Positions 39,906-49,146 are shown, counted from the first letter of the stretch. The stretch is DNA of 64,000 nucleotides from Bifidobacterium breve DSM 20213 = JCM 1192 (GCF_001025175.1 NZ_AP012324.1:558001-622000), one strand, 5' to 3'. Translations and numbers: made by a program. The notes: generated from the letters alone by a model not told the origin.

Positions 39906-39935
39906 ATGCAGATTATCTCATGTTGTTGTCGCTAA
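39906..39935 (+). CDS. Putative cysteine-sensing leader peptide MQIISCCCR
   Basis: ATG 39906 opens a nine-codon frame with three consecutive TGT cysteine codons (39921-39929), then CGC and TAA. It is 252 bp upstream of the cystathionine beta-synthase gene. Sequence just before and after the Cys codons can pair: TTATCTCA (39913-39920) with TGAGATAG (39973-39980), enclosing a second hairpin ACCG...CGGT (39935-39957). A ribosome paused at the Cys codons would open the outer stem. This fits an attenuator; poly-Cys leader peptides are known in mycobacteria. The function here is inferred. Confidence 0.6.
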   Translation: MQIISCCCR

Positions 39936-40186
39936 CCGACGCCCCTAGGCGAGCGGTCAGTGACGCATAACTTGAGATAGAGCATTCAATCGCGGCAGAT
40001 TTGCCGCAAGAATTCGTGGAACCTTTGGCATGGGCGCAACCGTGTAACGCGCAAGCTGTGGGACGTATCGGATTCATCACTGAAATACTCGAATTTCAAA
40101 GCACAAGGCCACAGTCCATTCGTCTGGGAACGTCGGTTCACGAACGCAACGCAGCAAACCCCAACCCCAGCAACAAAGGACTTCAG
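39936..40186 (+). promoter_or_regulatory. Structured leader region of the cysteine operon
   Basis: No gene is supported in this stretch. It contains the two pairings described for the leader peptide and a further GCGGCA/TGCCGC hairpin with a 4-nt loop at 39992-40007. A CAAAGGA ribosome site lies before ATG 40187. No S-box, T-box or other named riboswitch was recognised. Confidence 0.45.
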
Positions 40187-41209
40187 ATGACCATCCACAA
40201 CAGCCTCGCCGAACTCATCGGCAACACCCCGCTCGTCAAGCTGAACCACATCCCGCAGACGGCCGGCGTCAAGGCCACTATCGCCGTCAAAGTCGAATAC
40301 TTCAACCCCGGTGGCTCATCCAAGGACCGCATCGCCGAGCGCATCATCGACGCCGCCGAAAAGTCCGGCGAGCTGAAACCCGGCGGCGTGATCGTGGAGC
40401 CGACCTCCGGCAACACCGGCGTCGGTCTGGCACTGGTCGCCCAGCAGCGCGGCTACCGTACGATCTTCACTTTGCCGGACAAGGTCTCCGAATCCAAGCG
40501 TGCGGTGCTGCGCGCCTACGGTGCCGAAGTCATCGTCACGCCGACCGATGCCGGCCCCGACGACCCGCGTTCCTACTACCAGGTCGCCGAACGACTGGCC
40601 AACACTATTCCCGGCGGTTTCCGCCCGAACCAGTACGACAATCCGAACGGTCCGCTGAGCCACTACTACACCACCGGACCGGAAGTTTGGGAGGCCGCTG
40701 ATCACAAGGTCACGCATTTCGTAGCCGGCATCGGCACCGGCGGCACCATCTCCGGCACCGGCAAGTATCTGAAAGAAGTCTCCGACGGCGCGGTCAAGGT
40801 CATCGGCTCCGACCCGGAAGGCTCCATCTACTCCGCCGCCTCGCGTGAGGAAGTCCACCAGTACGACATCGAGGGCGTGGGGGAGGACTTCTACCCCAAG
40901 GCTTTCGACCGGAACATCACCGATGACATCGTGCGCGTCGGCGACGCCGAAGCTTTCGAAATGACCCGCCGGTTGGCCGGCGAGGAGGGGCTGCTGGTCG
41001 GCGGCTCGTCCGGCATGGCTGTGGCCAGTGCCATCAAGTACGCGCTCGCCAACGATCTGGACGAAAACCAGATCGTGGTGGTGCTCGCCCCCGATTCCGG
41101 CCGTAGCTATCTCGAAAAGATCTTCGATGACGACTGGATGCGCGCCAACGGTTACGGCGACGTGGTCGACCGCACCACCAAGCCGTCCCTTGCCGAGCAG
41201 TACCTCTAA
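40187..41209 (+). CDS. cbs: Cystathionine beta-synthase (catalytic core) / cysteine synthase family
   Basis: PLP fold-type II enzyme, 340 residues. The PLP lysine lies in NPGGSSKDRIA, the phosphate and substrate loops are EPTSGNTGVG and GIGTGGTISGTG, and EGVGEDFYP follows. The sequence resembles mycobacterial cystathionine beta-synthase (ELIGNTPLV, NPNGPLSHYYTTGPE, MTRRLAGEEGLLVGGSSG) more than CysK, but lacks the C-terminal CBS-domain pair. With the next gene it could turn homocysteine plus serine into cysteine. Many annotators would call it cysteine synthase (cysK). Confidence 0.82.
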   Translation: MTIHNSLAELIGNTPLVKLNHIPQTAGVKATIAVKVEYFNPGGSSKDRIAERIIDAAEKSGELKPGGVIVEPTSGNTGVGLALVAQQRGYRTIFTLPDKVSESKRAVLRAYGAEVIVTPTDAGPDDPRSYYQVAERLANTIPGGFRPNQYDNPNGPLSHYYTTGPEVWEAADHKVTHFVAGIGTGGTISGTGKYLKEVSDGAVKVIGSDPEGSIYSAASREEVHQYDIEGVGEDFYPKAFDRNITDDIVRVGDAEAFEMTRRLAGEEGLLVGGSSGMAVASAIKYALANDLDENQIVVVLAPDSGRSYLEKIFDDDWMRANGYGDVVDRTTKPSLAEQYL

Positions 41210-41218
41210 ACGCTAAGT

Positions 41219-41330
41219 GCTCCCCTCAGTCGCTTCCGCGACAGCTCCCCTCGGAGAGGGGAGCCAAAAAGGGCTCTGGCGCCCCTCTTTGAGGGGAGCT
41301 GTCAGCCGAAGGCTGACTGAGAGGAGCCAG
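41219..41330. repeat. Two palindromic repeat elements between cbs and metB
   Basis: GCTCCCCTCAGTCGC...GCGACAGCTCCCCTC, GGAGAGGGGAGCC, then CCCCTCTTTGAGGGG and GTCAGCCGAAGGCTGAC. It is a head-to-head arrangement of the dispersed family, lying between two genes of one probable operon. Confidence 0.65.
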
Positions 41331-41398
41331 CCCGCAAAGATCCAATAACTTTCCAAACCCGTCCAATACCCAACCAAACACCAAAGGAAACCAACACC

Positions 41399-42583
41399 AT
41401 GTCCGCTGAATACAACGCCAAGTTCGCCAACACCGCCGTCGCCACCCGCGCCATCCACGCCGGCCAGGAGCCTGACCCCACCACCGGTGCTGTGGTTACG
41501 CCGATCTACGCCACCTCCACCTTCAAGCAGGACGGCGTGCTCGGCCTGCGCGGCGGCCACGACTACTCACGCTCCATCAACCCCACCCGCACCAGTTTTG
41601 ACGAGCAGCTCGCCGCCGTGGAAGGCGCCAAGTACGCGCTGAGCTTCTCCTCCGGCCTTGCCGCCATCGATGTGCTGCTGCGTTCCACCATCAAGCCCGG
41701 CGACAACATCCTGCTCGGCAACGACGTGTACGGCGGCACCTACCGTCTGCTCTCCAAGGTGTTCGTGCCGTGGGGCGTGGGCCTCGATGTGGTGGACATC
41801 ACCGACACCGTCGCCGTGGAAGCCGCGCTCGCCGCCAAGTCGTACAAGTATGTGTGGGTCGAAACCCCGTCCAACCCGCTGCTCAACATCACCGACATCG
41901 CAGTCACCTCCGAAGTGGCCCATAAGTACGGCACCAAGGTGGTAGTCGACAATACCTTCGCTTCGCCCGCCTTGCAGCACCCGCTCGATGATGGTGCCGA
42001 TGTGGTGGTCTACTCCACCACCAAGTACATCGGCGGCCACTCCGATGTGGTCGGCGGTGCCGTGGTGCTTAACGATGAGGAAACCCGTGAGCAGGTGGCC
42101 TTCCTGCAGAACGCAGCCGGTGCCGTGCCTTCCCCGTTCGATTCGTTCCTTGACATTCGCGGCCTGAAGACTCTGGATTTGCGCGTCAAGCGTCACAGCG
42201 CCAACGCCCTGAAAGTGGCGGAATGGCTGGAATCCCAGCCTGCTGACGTGATTGAGCGCGTCTGGTATCCGGGCCTCGAATCCCACCCGGGCCACGATAT
42301 CGCGGCTCGTCAGATGCATGGCGGCTTCGGCGGCGTGCTCTCCGTGCAGCTTGCCGGCGGTGCCGAGGCTGCCAAGAAGTTCGTGGACTACACCGAGATC
42401 TTCACGCTGGCCGAATCGCTCGGCGGCGTGGAAAGCCTGATCGAGGTGCCCGCCGCTATGACCCACGCCTCCGTGGCCGGCACCACCTTGCAGGTGCCCG
42501 GCAATCTGGTGCGTATCTCGGTCGGCATCGAAAACGCCGATGACCTCATCGCCGACCTCAAGCAGGCTCTCGACCGTCTGTGA
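41399..42583 (+). CDS. metB: Cystathionine gamma-synthase/gamma-lyase family enzyme
   Basis: PLP-dependent Cys/Met metabolism enzyme, 394 residues. The PLP lysine is in STTKYIGGHSD, and YSRSINPTR and VWVETPSNPLL are family signatures. Sequence by eye does not separate gamma-synthase (methionine synthesis) from gamma-lyase (cysteine from cystathionine). The partnership with cystathionine beta-synthase and the Cys leader upstream favour gamma-lyase; the symbol follows the common annotation. Confidence 0.85.
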   Translation: MSAEYNAKFANTAVATRAIHAGQEPDPTTGAVVTPIYATSTFKQDGVLGLRGGHDYSRSINPTRTSFDEQLAAVEGAKYALSFSSGLAAIDVLLRSTIKPGDNILLGNDVYGGTYRLLSKVFVPWGVGLDVVDITDTVAVEAALAAKSYKYVWVETPSNPLLNITDIAVTSEVAHKYGTKVVVDNTFASPALQHPLDDGADVVVYSTTKYIGGHSDVVGGAVVLNDEETREQVAFLQNAAGAVPSPFDSFLDIRGLKTLDLRVKRHSANALKVAEWLESQPADVIERVWYPGLESHPGHDIAARQMHGGFGGVLSVQLAGGAEAAKKFVDYTEIFTLAESLGGVESLIEVPAAMTHASVAGTTLQVPGNLVRISVGIENADDLIADLKQALDRL

Positions 42584-42631
42584 CGGAGACGCTGCGAGCC
42601 GTTCTCGGAACGTAACTTCGGTGATTCTCCA

Positions 42632-42820
42632 TTTCAAGGGGCGGATTTGCGCTATCCCGGACATCTACTTCCGTTTCAAGGGGCTGTTGCCCAAGTAGAC
42701 AAGGCGTGAAAACGGCGGAATGGCGTTGGGATAATGTCATTTGTATATGTGGTTTAGCTGATGACCAGCCCCTTGAAACGGAAGTAGATGTCCCCGAAAC
42801 GTCCAATCCGCCCCTTGAAA
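42632..42820. repeat. Large two-part inverted repeat upstream of recQ
   Basis: Left arm 42632-42686 and right arm 42766-42820 share 16 bp (outer, TTTCAAGGGGCGGATT) and 27 bp (inner, 42660-42686 against 42766-42792), separated by a 12-bp non-matching segment in each arm. TTTCAAGGGGC occurs twice in each arm. The 79-bp centre has no gene. The rest of 42584-42888 holds only the recQ upstream region. Confidence 0.8.
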
Positions 42821-42888
42821 TCGATTTACGGATAATTGAACAGGCATACATGACTTGTGACCGCGGCAATGCGGTATGGTTGGGAAGC

Positions 42889-44808
42889 ATGACGGCACAT
42901 GAGGCGGCGCTGGGGGCGCTCAAGCAATACTTCGGTTACGATTCGTTCCGGCCAGGCCAGCAAGGCATCGTCGATGCTTTGCTGGATGGCCGGGACGTAC
43001 TGGGCGTTATGCCCACCGGTGCCGGCAAATCCGTGTGCTACCAGATTCCCGCCGCGCTGATGCCCGGTGTTACCATCGTGATCTCGCCGCTGATCTCCCT
43101 CATGCGTGATCAGGTCGATGCCCTGAATGATCTGGGCTTGCCGGCCGCATTCGTCAACACCACCCAAACCCCGGATGAGCAGGCCGTGGTGTTCGCCCAG
43201 GCTGCGGCGGGTCAGCTCAAACTGCTGTACGTGGCTCCGGAACGATTGGAAACCGGCCGATTCCGCGACTTCGCCGCCCGCACGCCAATCTCCCTGATTG
43301 CCGTGGACGAGGCACACTGCGTCTCCCAATGGGGGCAGGATTTCCGTTCGTCATACCTTGGTATTGGCGACTTCATTGTCGGCCTGCCCAAGCGCCCGCC
43401 GGTCGGCGCATTCACCGCCACCGCCACCGAGCGCGTGCGCCGCGACATCGTGGGATTGCTGGGTTTGCGGAATCCTGCCGTCACCGTCACCGGATTCGAC
43501 CGGCCGAACCTGTATTTCGACGTGGTCAAGCTGGAAACCAAATACAAGGCCGCGTGGGTGGCGAACTATGTGGCTGCCCACCCGGACGAATCCGGCATCA
43601 TCTACTGTGCCACCCGCAAGACCACCGAGGCGCTCGCAGCTACGCTGAACCAGATGGGGCACGCGGCGGTCGCCTACCATGGCGGCATGTCGTCGGACGC
43701 GCGTGAAGCGGCGCAGCACGACTTCATCACCGACAAGGTGCCGGTGGTCGTGGCCACCAATGCGTTCGGCATGGGTATCGACAAGTCCGATGTGCGATAC
43801 GTCATCCACCACAACTTGCCGGAATCCATCGAGGCCTATTATCAGGAGGCCGGCCGCGCCGGACGTGACGGCGAGCCCAGCCGCTGCACGCTGCTGTGGA
43901 ACGAATCGGATATCGTGACCCGGCGCCGGCTACTCGACAGCGATTATGAGAACGAGCGCATGACCCCCGAAGATCAGGAAATCGTGCGGCAGTCCAAACG
44001 ACGCCTGCTGGATGGCATGGTGGGCTATTGCCGCACCGCCGATTGTCTGCACCGGTACATGACGCGGTATTTCGGACAGGAAATCACGCCGACGGATGCG
44101 CCCTCGGATACGCATGAGGACAAGTGTGGTGCCTGCTCGAACTGCGAAAGTACTTTCGAGACCATCGACGTCACCAGCGTTGCCCAGGCGATCAGCCGGT
44201 GCGTGCATGATGTGAATCAGCGGGTCGGTTCCGGCAAAATCGTCAAGATTCTACGCGGCTCCAAAGCGCAGGACCTGGCATGGCTCAATCCGGAACAGAT
44301 GCCTACGTTTGGCATGCTCAAGGATGTGAACGAGGCTCGCGTGCGCGATGTGCTGAGTCAGATGGCCACCGATGGCTACCTATTCATCGCCGAAGGGCGT
44401 ATGCCGATTGTCATGTTTGGCGCGCGTGCTGCTGAAACCGCCGCGTCGGATTTCCATTATGAAATCAAACGTGTGGAGCGTAAGTCGGCTTCGGTAAGTA
44501 GTCGACATGGGGCAGTGGCCAGCGAATCAGCCAGTGCTTCCGCTGCAATGGAATCCTATATTCCTGACGATGACGAGGAAGCGCTGTTCCAGAAGCTGCG
44601 CGAACTGCGTCGCACCATCGCCCAGGAAATCGGCAAACCGCCGTACATCGTCTTTTCCGACAAGACATTGCGAGACATGGCCCGTACCAAGCCGATTACC
44701 AATGCGCAGTTTTTGGCTGTCAACGGTGTGGGCCAGCACAAGCTCGACCTTTACGGCAAGCGCTTTATGGAATCCGTCGCCTCGTTTAACGCCGGGAATG
44801 CGCAATAA
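42889..44808 (+). CDS. recQ: ATP-dependent DNA helicase RecQ
   Basis: A 639-residue 3'-5' helicase for recombination and fork repair. Motif 0 is YDSFRPGQ, Walker A MPTGAGKS, DEAH box VDEAHC, motif V ATNAFGMGIDKSDVR, motif VI QEAGRAGRDG. A RecQ-Ct zinc region has Cys in CGACSNC, and a C-terminal HRDC domain follows (LRELRRTIAQEIGKPPYIVFSDKTL is its start). ATG 42889 fits the family N-terminus; earlier in-frame starts would translate the inverted repeat. Confidence 0.93.
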   Translation: MTAHEAALGALKQYFGYDSFRPGQQGIVDALLDGRDVLGVMPTGAGKSVCYQIPAALMPGVTIVISPLISLMRDQVDALNDLGLPAAFVNTTQTPDEQAVVFAQAAAGQLKLLYVAPERLETGRFRDFAARTPISLIAVDEAHCVSQWGQDFRSSYLGIGDFIVGLPKRPPVGAFTATATERVRRDIVGLLGLRNPAVTVTGFDRPNLYFDVVKLETKYKAAWVANYVAAHPDESGIIYCATRKTTEALAATLNQMGHAAVAYHGGMSSDAREAAQHDFITDKVPVVVATNAFGMGIDKSDVRYVIHHNLPESIEAYYQEAGRAGRDGEPSRCTLLWNESDIVTRRRLLDSDYENERMTPEDQEIVRQSKRRLLDGMVGYCRTADCLHRYMTRYFGQEITPTDAPSDTHEDKCGACSNCESTFETIDVTSVAQAISRCVHDVNQRVGSGKIVKILRGSKAQDLAWLNPEQMPTFGMLKDVNEARVRDVLSQMATDGYLFIAEGRMPIVMFGARAAETAASDFHYEIKRVERKSASVSSRHGAVASESASASAAMESYIPDDDEEALFQKLRELRRTIAQEIGKPPYIVFSDKTLRDMARTKPITNAQFLAVNGVGQHKLDLYGKRFMESVASFNAGNAQ

Positions 44809-44921
44809 CCATTGCCTATAGCGAATCATGGGGTATTTCCGTGTATCCCCGTGTGGGCGCGACTACGATTGCTAAGCGATATGGCATGTGAACATGCAAA
44901 TGTGTAGAAAGGAAGCCGAAC

Positions 44922-45416
44922 ATGGCAAAGGAAAAGGCTGAGAAGCCTGTCGTTGAATCATTCCAGCTGGATCACACCAAGGTCAAGGCGCCGTACGTGC
45001 GTTACATTGACACGGAAACGGGTCCTCACGGCGACGTGATCTCCAACTATGATCTTCGTCTGACCCAGCCGAACAAGCAGGCGATTCCCACCGGCGGCCT
45101 GCACACCATCGAGCACACTATCGCCGTGTTGCTGCGTGAGCGCATCCCCGGCTACATCGACTGTTCGCCGTTCGGCTGCCGCACCGGCTTTCACTTGCTG
45201 ACCTGGGGTACGCACTCCACTGAGGATGTGGCCAAGGCGCTCAAGGAATCGCTGGAATTCATCGCCTACAAGGCCACGTGGGATGATGTTCCCGCTACCA
45301 CCGAGAAGAGCTGCGGCAACTACCGCGACCACAGCCTGTTCACCGCCAAGGAATGGGCCAAGCAGATTCTCGAGGAAGGCATCAGCTCCGACCCGTTTGA
45401 GCGCAAGGTCGTCTGA
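44922..45416 (+). CDS. luxS: S-ribosylhomocysteine lyase
   Basis: Splits S-ribosylhomocysteine to homocysteine and the AI-2 precursor DPD in the activated methyl cycle. The 164-residue protein has the metal motif HTIEH at residues 61-65 and [13 protein letters not shown] with the catalytic Cys and a ligand. GAAAGGAAG precedes ATG 44922. Homocysteine made here is the substrate of the cbs product encoded upstream. A strong terminator follows. Confidence 0.96.
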   Translation: MAKEKAEKPVVESFQLDHTKVKAPYVRYIDTETGPHGDVISNYDLRLTQPNKQAIPTGGLHTIEHTIAVLLRERIPGYIDCSPFGCRTGFHLLTWGTHSTEDVAKALKESLEFIAYKATWDDVPATTEKSCGNYRDHSLFTAKEWAKQILEEGISSDPFERKVV

Positions 45417-45434
45417 CCTGATTAGGTGTTATAC

Positions 45435-45470
45435 GAACCCCTGTCCGCCATGTAACGCGGACGGGGGTTC
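45435..45470 (+). terminator. Terminator after luxS
   Basis: Arms GAACCCCTGTCCGC and GCGGACGGGGGTTC, one mismatch in 14, with an 8-nt loop and TTGTG downstream. Confidence 0.8.
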
Positions 45471-45539
45471 TTGTGCCTATGGCATGGTAGGTTTACCGTC
45501 AGTTCCTGTACTGGTGATTGCCCTATGAGAGAGGTGGGA

Positions 45540-46082
45540 ATGACTCAGCCGAACGCTGCGAACAAGGCGACGTCTCGTCGTTTCCGCCACGCCACCATGC
45601 GTGATTTGCCGCATATGCAGAAGATTTACGCGCGTGCCCGTGAGCTGATGGCGGCCAATGGCAATCCCACCCAATGGGGCAATGAGTTCCCCCGTGAATC
45701 CGTGATTGAAGACGATATTGCCAACCAGCGCACAGTGCTGCTGGTGGACACCTGCAACGGCCATGAGCGTATTCTGGCTCAGTTCGCATTGTGCCCTGGT
45801 GAGGATCCCACTTACGCCCACATCGATGGGGCTTGGCTGGATAATGATACCTATGTGACCATTCACCGCATCGCATCATCCGGTCTGGTGCGGCATGCGG
45901 CCCGTGACTGCATCAAGTGGGCTCTGAAGCATTATGGCAACGTCCGGGCTGATACTCACCCCAACAACAAGGCTATGCAGCATGTGCTGGAGAGTTCCGG
46001 CTTCGCCCGATGCGGCCTGATTCAATTGATTGATCGCCCGGTGGACACCACCAGAATCGCCTATCAGCGCCACGAGTGGTAA
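45540..46082 (+). CDS. GNAT-family N-acetyltransferase
   Basis: A 180-residue protein with the GNAT pattern: an N-terminal RHATMRDLPHMQKIYARARELM, central beta strands, the region IHRIASSGLVRHAARDCIKWAL in place of the acetyl-CoA loop, and the typical end TDTHP-like NNKAMQHVLESSGFARCG. The substrate is unknown. ATG 45540 follows GAGAGGTGGG; ATG 45525 in the same frame is less well placed. It is convergent with the permease on the other side of a shared terminator. Confidence 0.8.
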   Translation: MTQPNAANKATSRRFRHATMRDLPHMQKIYARARELMAANGNPTQWGNEFPRESVIEDDIANQRTVLLVDTCNGHERILAQFALCPGEDPTYAHIDGAWLDNDTYVTIHRIASSGLVRHAARDCIKWALKHYGNVRADTHPNNKAMQHVLESSGFARCGLIQLIDRPVDTTRIAYQRHEW

Positions 46083-46086
46083 CAAA

Positions 46087-46108
46087 ATTGGCCCCCGAAG
46101 GGGCCAAT
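46087..46108. terminator. Bidirectional terminator
   Basis: Perfect 9-bp arms ATTGGCCCC/GGGGCCAAT with a 4-nt loop, between convergent genes, with A-rich sequence on the left and T/A-rich on the right. Confidence 0.8.
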
Positions 46109-46138
46109 CATAATCACTTAGTGAATCGCTTACTGACT

Positions 46139-47596
46139 TCAGTCCTTGGCGGCAGCCGTAGCCTCAGCCTTGGCTTTGTCTTCCAGCCCAAGCTTGGAGC
46201 GCTTGCGGCTGTAGCCGAAGTAGACTACCAGGCCCAAACCGAACCAGACGGCGAAACGCACCCAGGTCTCCCAGTTGAGGCCGGCGATGAGAATGAAGCA
46301 GAACACGATGGCCAGAATCGGCGTGACCGGTACACCCGGAGCGCGGAAGCCACGGTGTGCGTCCGGCTGGGTCTTACGCATCCACAGAATGCCCGCGGAC
46401 ACGATAATGAACGCCGACAGCGTACCGATGTTCACCAATTCGAACAGTACGTTGATGTTGATGAAACCGCCGGCGATGGCCGTTAGAATACCGAAGAACC
46501 ATGTACCTTTGAACGGGGTGCGATACTTCGGGTGCACTTCGCCGAAGAACTTCGGGAACAGGCCGTCGCGGCTCATGGCATAGCAGATGCGGGACTGGCC
46601 GTACAGCTGCACCAGCATCACTGTGGTCATGCCGATCAGAGCGCCAAGATTGACAATGAACGCCAGCCAGTTGAGGCCGGTTTCGAGAATCACGCCGGCT
46701 ACCGGAGCGTCGATGAACTTCGCGAACTCCTTGTATGGCACCACACCGGTCATGATAAGCGTCATGATGATGTACAGCACAGTCGACACGGCCAACGAAA
46801 TGAGAATGCCGCGCGGCAGCGTCTTGTTCGGGTTGACGGTCTCCTCGGCGGAGGAGGAGACGGCGTCGAAGCCGATGAAGCTGAAGAACACGATCGACGC
46901 GGCCGGCACGATGCCGTACGGCTGGGTGGAGTCGGGCTGGAACGTGTAGATGCCATACGGGGAGAACGGCTGCCAGTTGGACGGCTTGACATACCACACG
47001 GCGCACACGATGAACAGCACGATGATGGCAAGCTTGATAAGCACCATCACGTCATTGGTGCGCTTGGTCTGGTTGATGCCGATGGACAGCACCCACGTGA
47101 TGATCAGCACGATGACGAAGCCGGGCAGGTTGAAGTAGGTGGTGACGCCCGGCGTGGTGCCGTAGGCGGCGGTCAGTTCGACCGGCAAATGCAGGCCGAA
47201 GCCTTCCAGCAGCTTGTTGAAGTAGCCCGACCAGCCGGCGGACACGGTGGCCGCCTGCAGGGCGTACTCCAGAATCAGGTCCCAGCCGATGACGAAGGCG
47301 ATGAGCTCGCCGAACGCCAGATAGGCATAGGAGTAGGCCGAGCCGGAAACCGGCGCCATGGCGGCGAACTCGGCGTAGCACAGGCCGGCAAAACCGCAGC
47401 AGACGGCGGCCAGCAGGAACGATACGGACAAGGCCGGGCCGGCGGTCAGCGCGCCCTTACCGGTGAGCACGAAGATACCAGTGCCGATGATCGCGCCGAT
47501 GCCGAGCATCGTCAGATCGAAGGTGCGCATCGTGCGCTTCAGGGGAGTGGATTCGGCGACAAGCTGATCCACGCTTTTCTTACGAAACAGATCCAT
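46139..47596 (-). CDS. APC-superfamily amino acid permease (cationic amino acid type)
   Basis: A 485-residue protein with about 12 membrane spans. The first span carries GAIIGTGIFVLTGKGA, the APC substrate-binding glycine motif, and GLCYAEFAAMAPVSGSAYSYAY, typical of the CAT/YfnA branch, follows. The C-terminus is a short charged tail. The exact amino acid is not predictable. The 191 bp to alr contain the promoter region of both divergent genes and no other gene. Confidence 0.9.
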   Translation of the reverse strand: MDLFRKKSVDQLVAESTPLKRTMRTFDLTMLGIGAIIGTGIFVLTGKGALTAGPALSVSFLLAAVCCGFAGLCYAEFAAMAPVSGSAYSYAYLAFGELIAFVIGWDLILEYALQAATVSAGWSGYFNKLLEGFGLHLPVELTAAYGTTPGVTTYFNLPGFVIVLIITWVLSIGINQTKRTNDVMVLIKLAIIVLFIVCAVWYVKPSNWQPFSPYGIYTFQPDSTQPYGIVPAASIVFFSFIGFDAVSSSAEETVNPNKTLPRGILISLAVSTVLYIIMTLIMTGVVPYKEFAKFIDAPVAGVILETGLNWLAFIVNLGALIGMTTVMLVQLYGQSRICYAMSRDGLFPKFFGEVHPKYRTPFKGTWFFGILTAIAGGFININVLFELVNIGTLSAFIIVSAGILWMRKTQPDAHRGFRAPGVPVTPILAIVFCFILIAGLNWETWVRFAVWFGLGLVVYFGYSRKRSKLGLEDKAKAEATAAAKD

Positions 47597-47787
47597 GTTC
47601 TTCTCTCATGAAATCTAGGATTATGGGGCTGAACCGGACGGATTTCCGGGATCCCGGCACGCCTCAACGCCGGGAATCAAAGGCGGTTTCTTATACAAAA
47701 CCGCATATCGGTCATTAGTGTACGACTGCCACGCGAAAACAGACGATTTCGCCAATACGTCACATTCCTGCGCAACAATAGGTGCCT

Positions 47788-49146
47788 ATGAGCATGAACG
47801 CAGCACCTGAAATCGCATTCTCGTCCGAGCAGGGCAAGGCCAACTATGCGGCCGCCCGCCGCCAATACCCCGCACAGGCCATCGTGAACCTCAAAACCAT
47901 GCGTGACAACATGGCCCATTTGGTCTCCGTGGTCGGCGGTCCGAACTCCGGCACCGCGGTGATGGGCGTGGTCAAGGCCGATGCCTACGGCCACGGCCTG
48001 CTGCCTTCTGCGCTGGCAGCGCTCGCCGGCGGTGCCACCTGGCTCGGCACTGCGCAATCGCACGAAGCTCTGCTGTTACGCAAACTCGGCATCGGCCCCG
48101 ACCGCTGCCACATTCTGACCTGGGTTTACAACGGCACCGAAGTCCCGTTTGACGAGCTGATTGCTGCCGACATCGACGTGTCCGTCGGCTCCCTGCCGGG
48201 TATCGATGCCGTGGCCGCCGCCGCGCGCAAACTCGGCAAGCCCGCTCGCGTGCACGTTAAGGTCGATTCCGGCTTTGGCCGCAACGGCTTCACGCCTGCA
48301 GGGTTCGCCGCCGCGCTTGCCGAGTTGGTGCCACTTGCCAAGGAAGGCGTGTTGCATATCGTCGGCCAGTGGAGTCACCTTGCCGTGGCCGATTCGCCTG
48401 ACGTGCCTGAGTTCGTGGCCTCCACCGACCGCCAGATCGAAACGTTTAAGGACTTCACCGCACGTATGGAAAAGGCCGGAATTCCGCCGGAGATTCGTCA
48501 TCTGGCCAACACTGCGGCCACTCTGGATCGCCCGGAAATTCATTTCGAGCTCACCCGCCCCGGCATCGGGCTATACGGCTACGAGCCTGATCCGGCCATG
48601 GGCACCCCGCGCGATTGGCATCTGACCCCGGCCATGCGCCTGCAGGCGCAGCTCGGCACGGTCAAGGATGTGGAGGCCGGCCATGGCATCTCCTACGGCC
48701 GCACGTACCTGACTCCAGACAACACGTCCACTGCCATCGTGCCATTGGGCTACGCCGACGGCATCCACCGCTCCGCCTCCGGATTCGATATGGAAGGTGC
48801 CAAGCATGTGGAGAAGCCGGGCGGGCCAGTGCGCATTATGACCACCGAGGGCCCGAAGCTCTACCGCGTCTGCGGCCGCGTGTGCATGGACCAGTTCATC
48901 GTGGATTTGCACGGTTCCGCCGCCGAACTCGGAGTTCACGAGGGCGACACGGTCGAACTGTTCGGCCCGGGTCGTGGTGAGCAGTTTGTGGAGCCCACTG
49001 CCGACGACTGGGCCCGTGCCGCCGATACCATCAGCTATGAGGTCTTCACTTGCCTGCGCAATCGCATTCCGCGTCTCTACGAGCACGCCGCCGAGGTGCT
49101 GCCCGCTGACGACCTCGCCAAGCTCGATCCAGCCACGCTGCTGTAA
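47788..49146 (+). CDS. alr: Alanine racemase
   Basis: Interconverts L- and D-alanine for peptidoglycan. The PLP lysine is in VVKADAYGHG, and the second catalytic tyrosine in GISYGRTY; CMDQFIVDL is the substrate-loop motif. With ATG 47788 the protein is 452 residues; GTG 47782 and ATG 47794 are alternatives, and no strong ribosome site decides. It is somewhat longer than most Alr proteins because of N- and C-terminal extensions. Confidence 0.93.
   Translation: MSMNAAPEIAFSSEQGKANYAAARRQYPAQAIVNLKTMRDNMAHLVSVVGGPNSGTAVMGVVKADAYGHGLLPSALAALAGGATWLGTAQSHEALLLRKLGIGPDRCHILTWVYNGTEVPFDELIAADIDVSVGSLPGIDAVAAAARKLGKPARVHVKVDSGFGRNGFTPAGFAAALAELVPLAKEGVLHIVGQWSHLAVADSPDVPEFVASTDRQIETFKDFTARMEKAGIPPEIRHLANTAATLDRPEIHFELTRPGIGLYGYEPDPAMGTPRDWHLTPAMRLQAQLGTVKDVEAGHGISYGRTYLTPDNTSTAIVPLGYADGIHRSASGFDMEGAKHVEKPGGPVRIMTTEGPKLYRVCGRVCMDQFIVDLHGSAAELGVHEGDTVELFGPGRGEQFVEPTADDWARAADTISYEVFTCLRNRIPRLYEHAAEVLPADDLAKLDPATLL

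Noticed and set aside
39936..40186. S-box, T-box or other known riboswitch upstream of cbs
   Set aside because: No conserved T-box or SAM-riboswitch sequence was recognised; the Cys-codon leader explains the region better.
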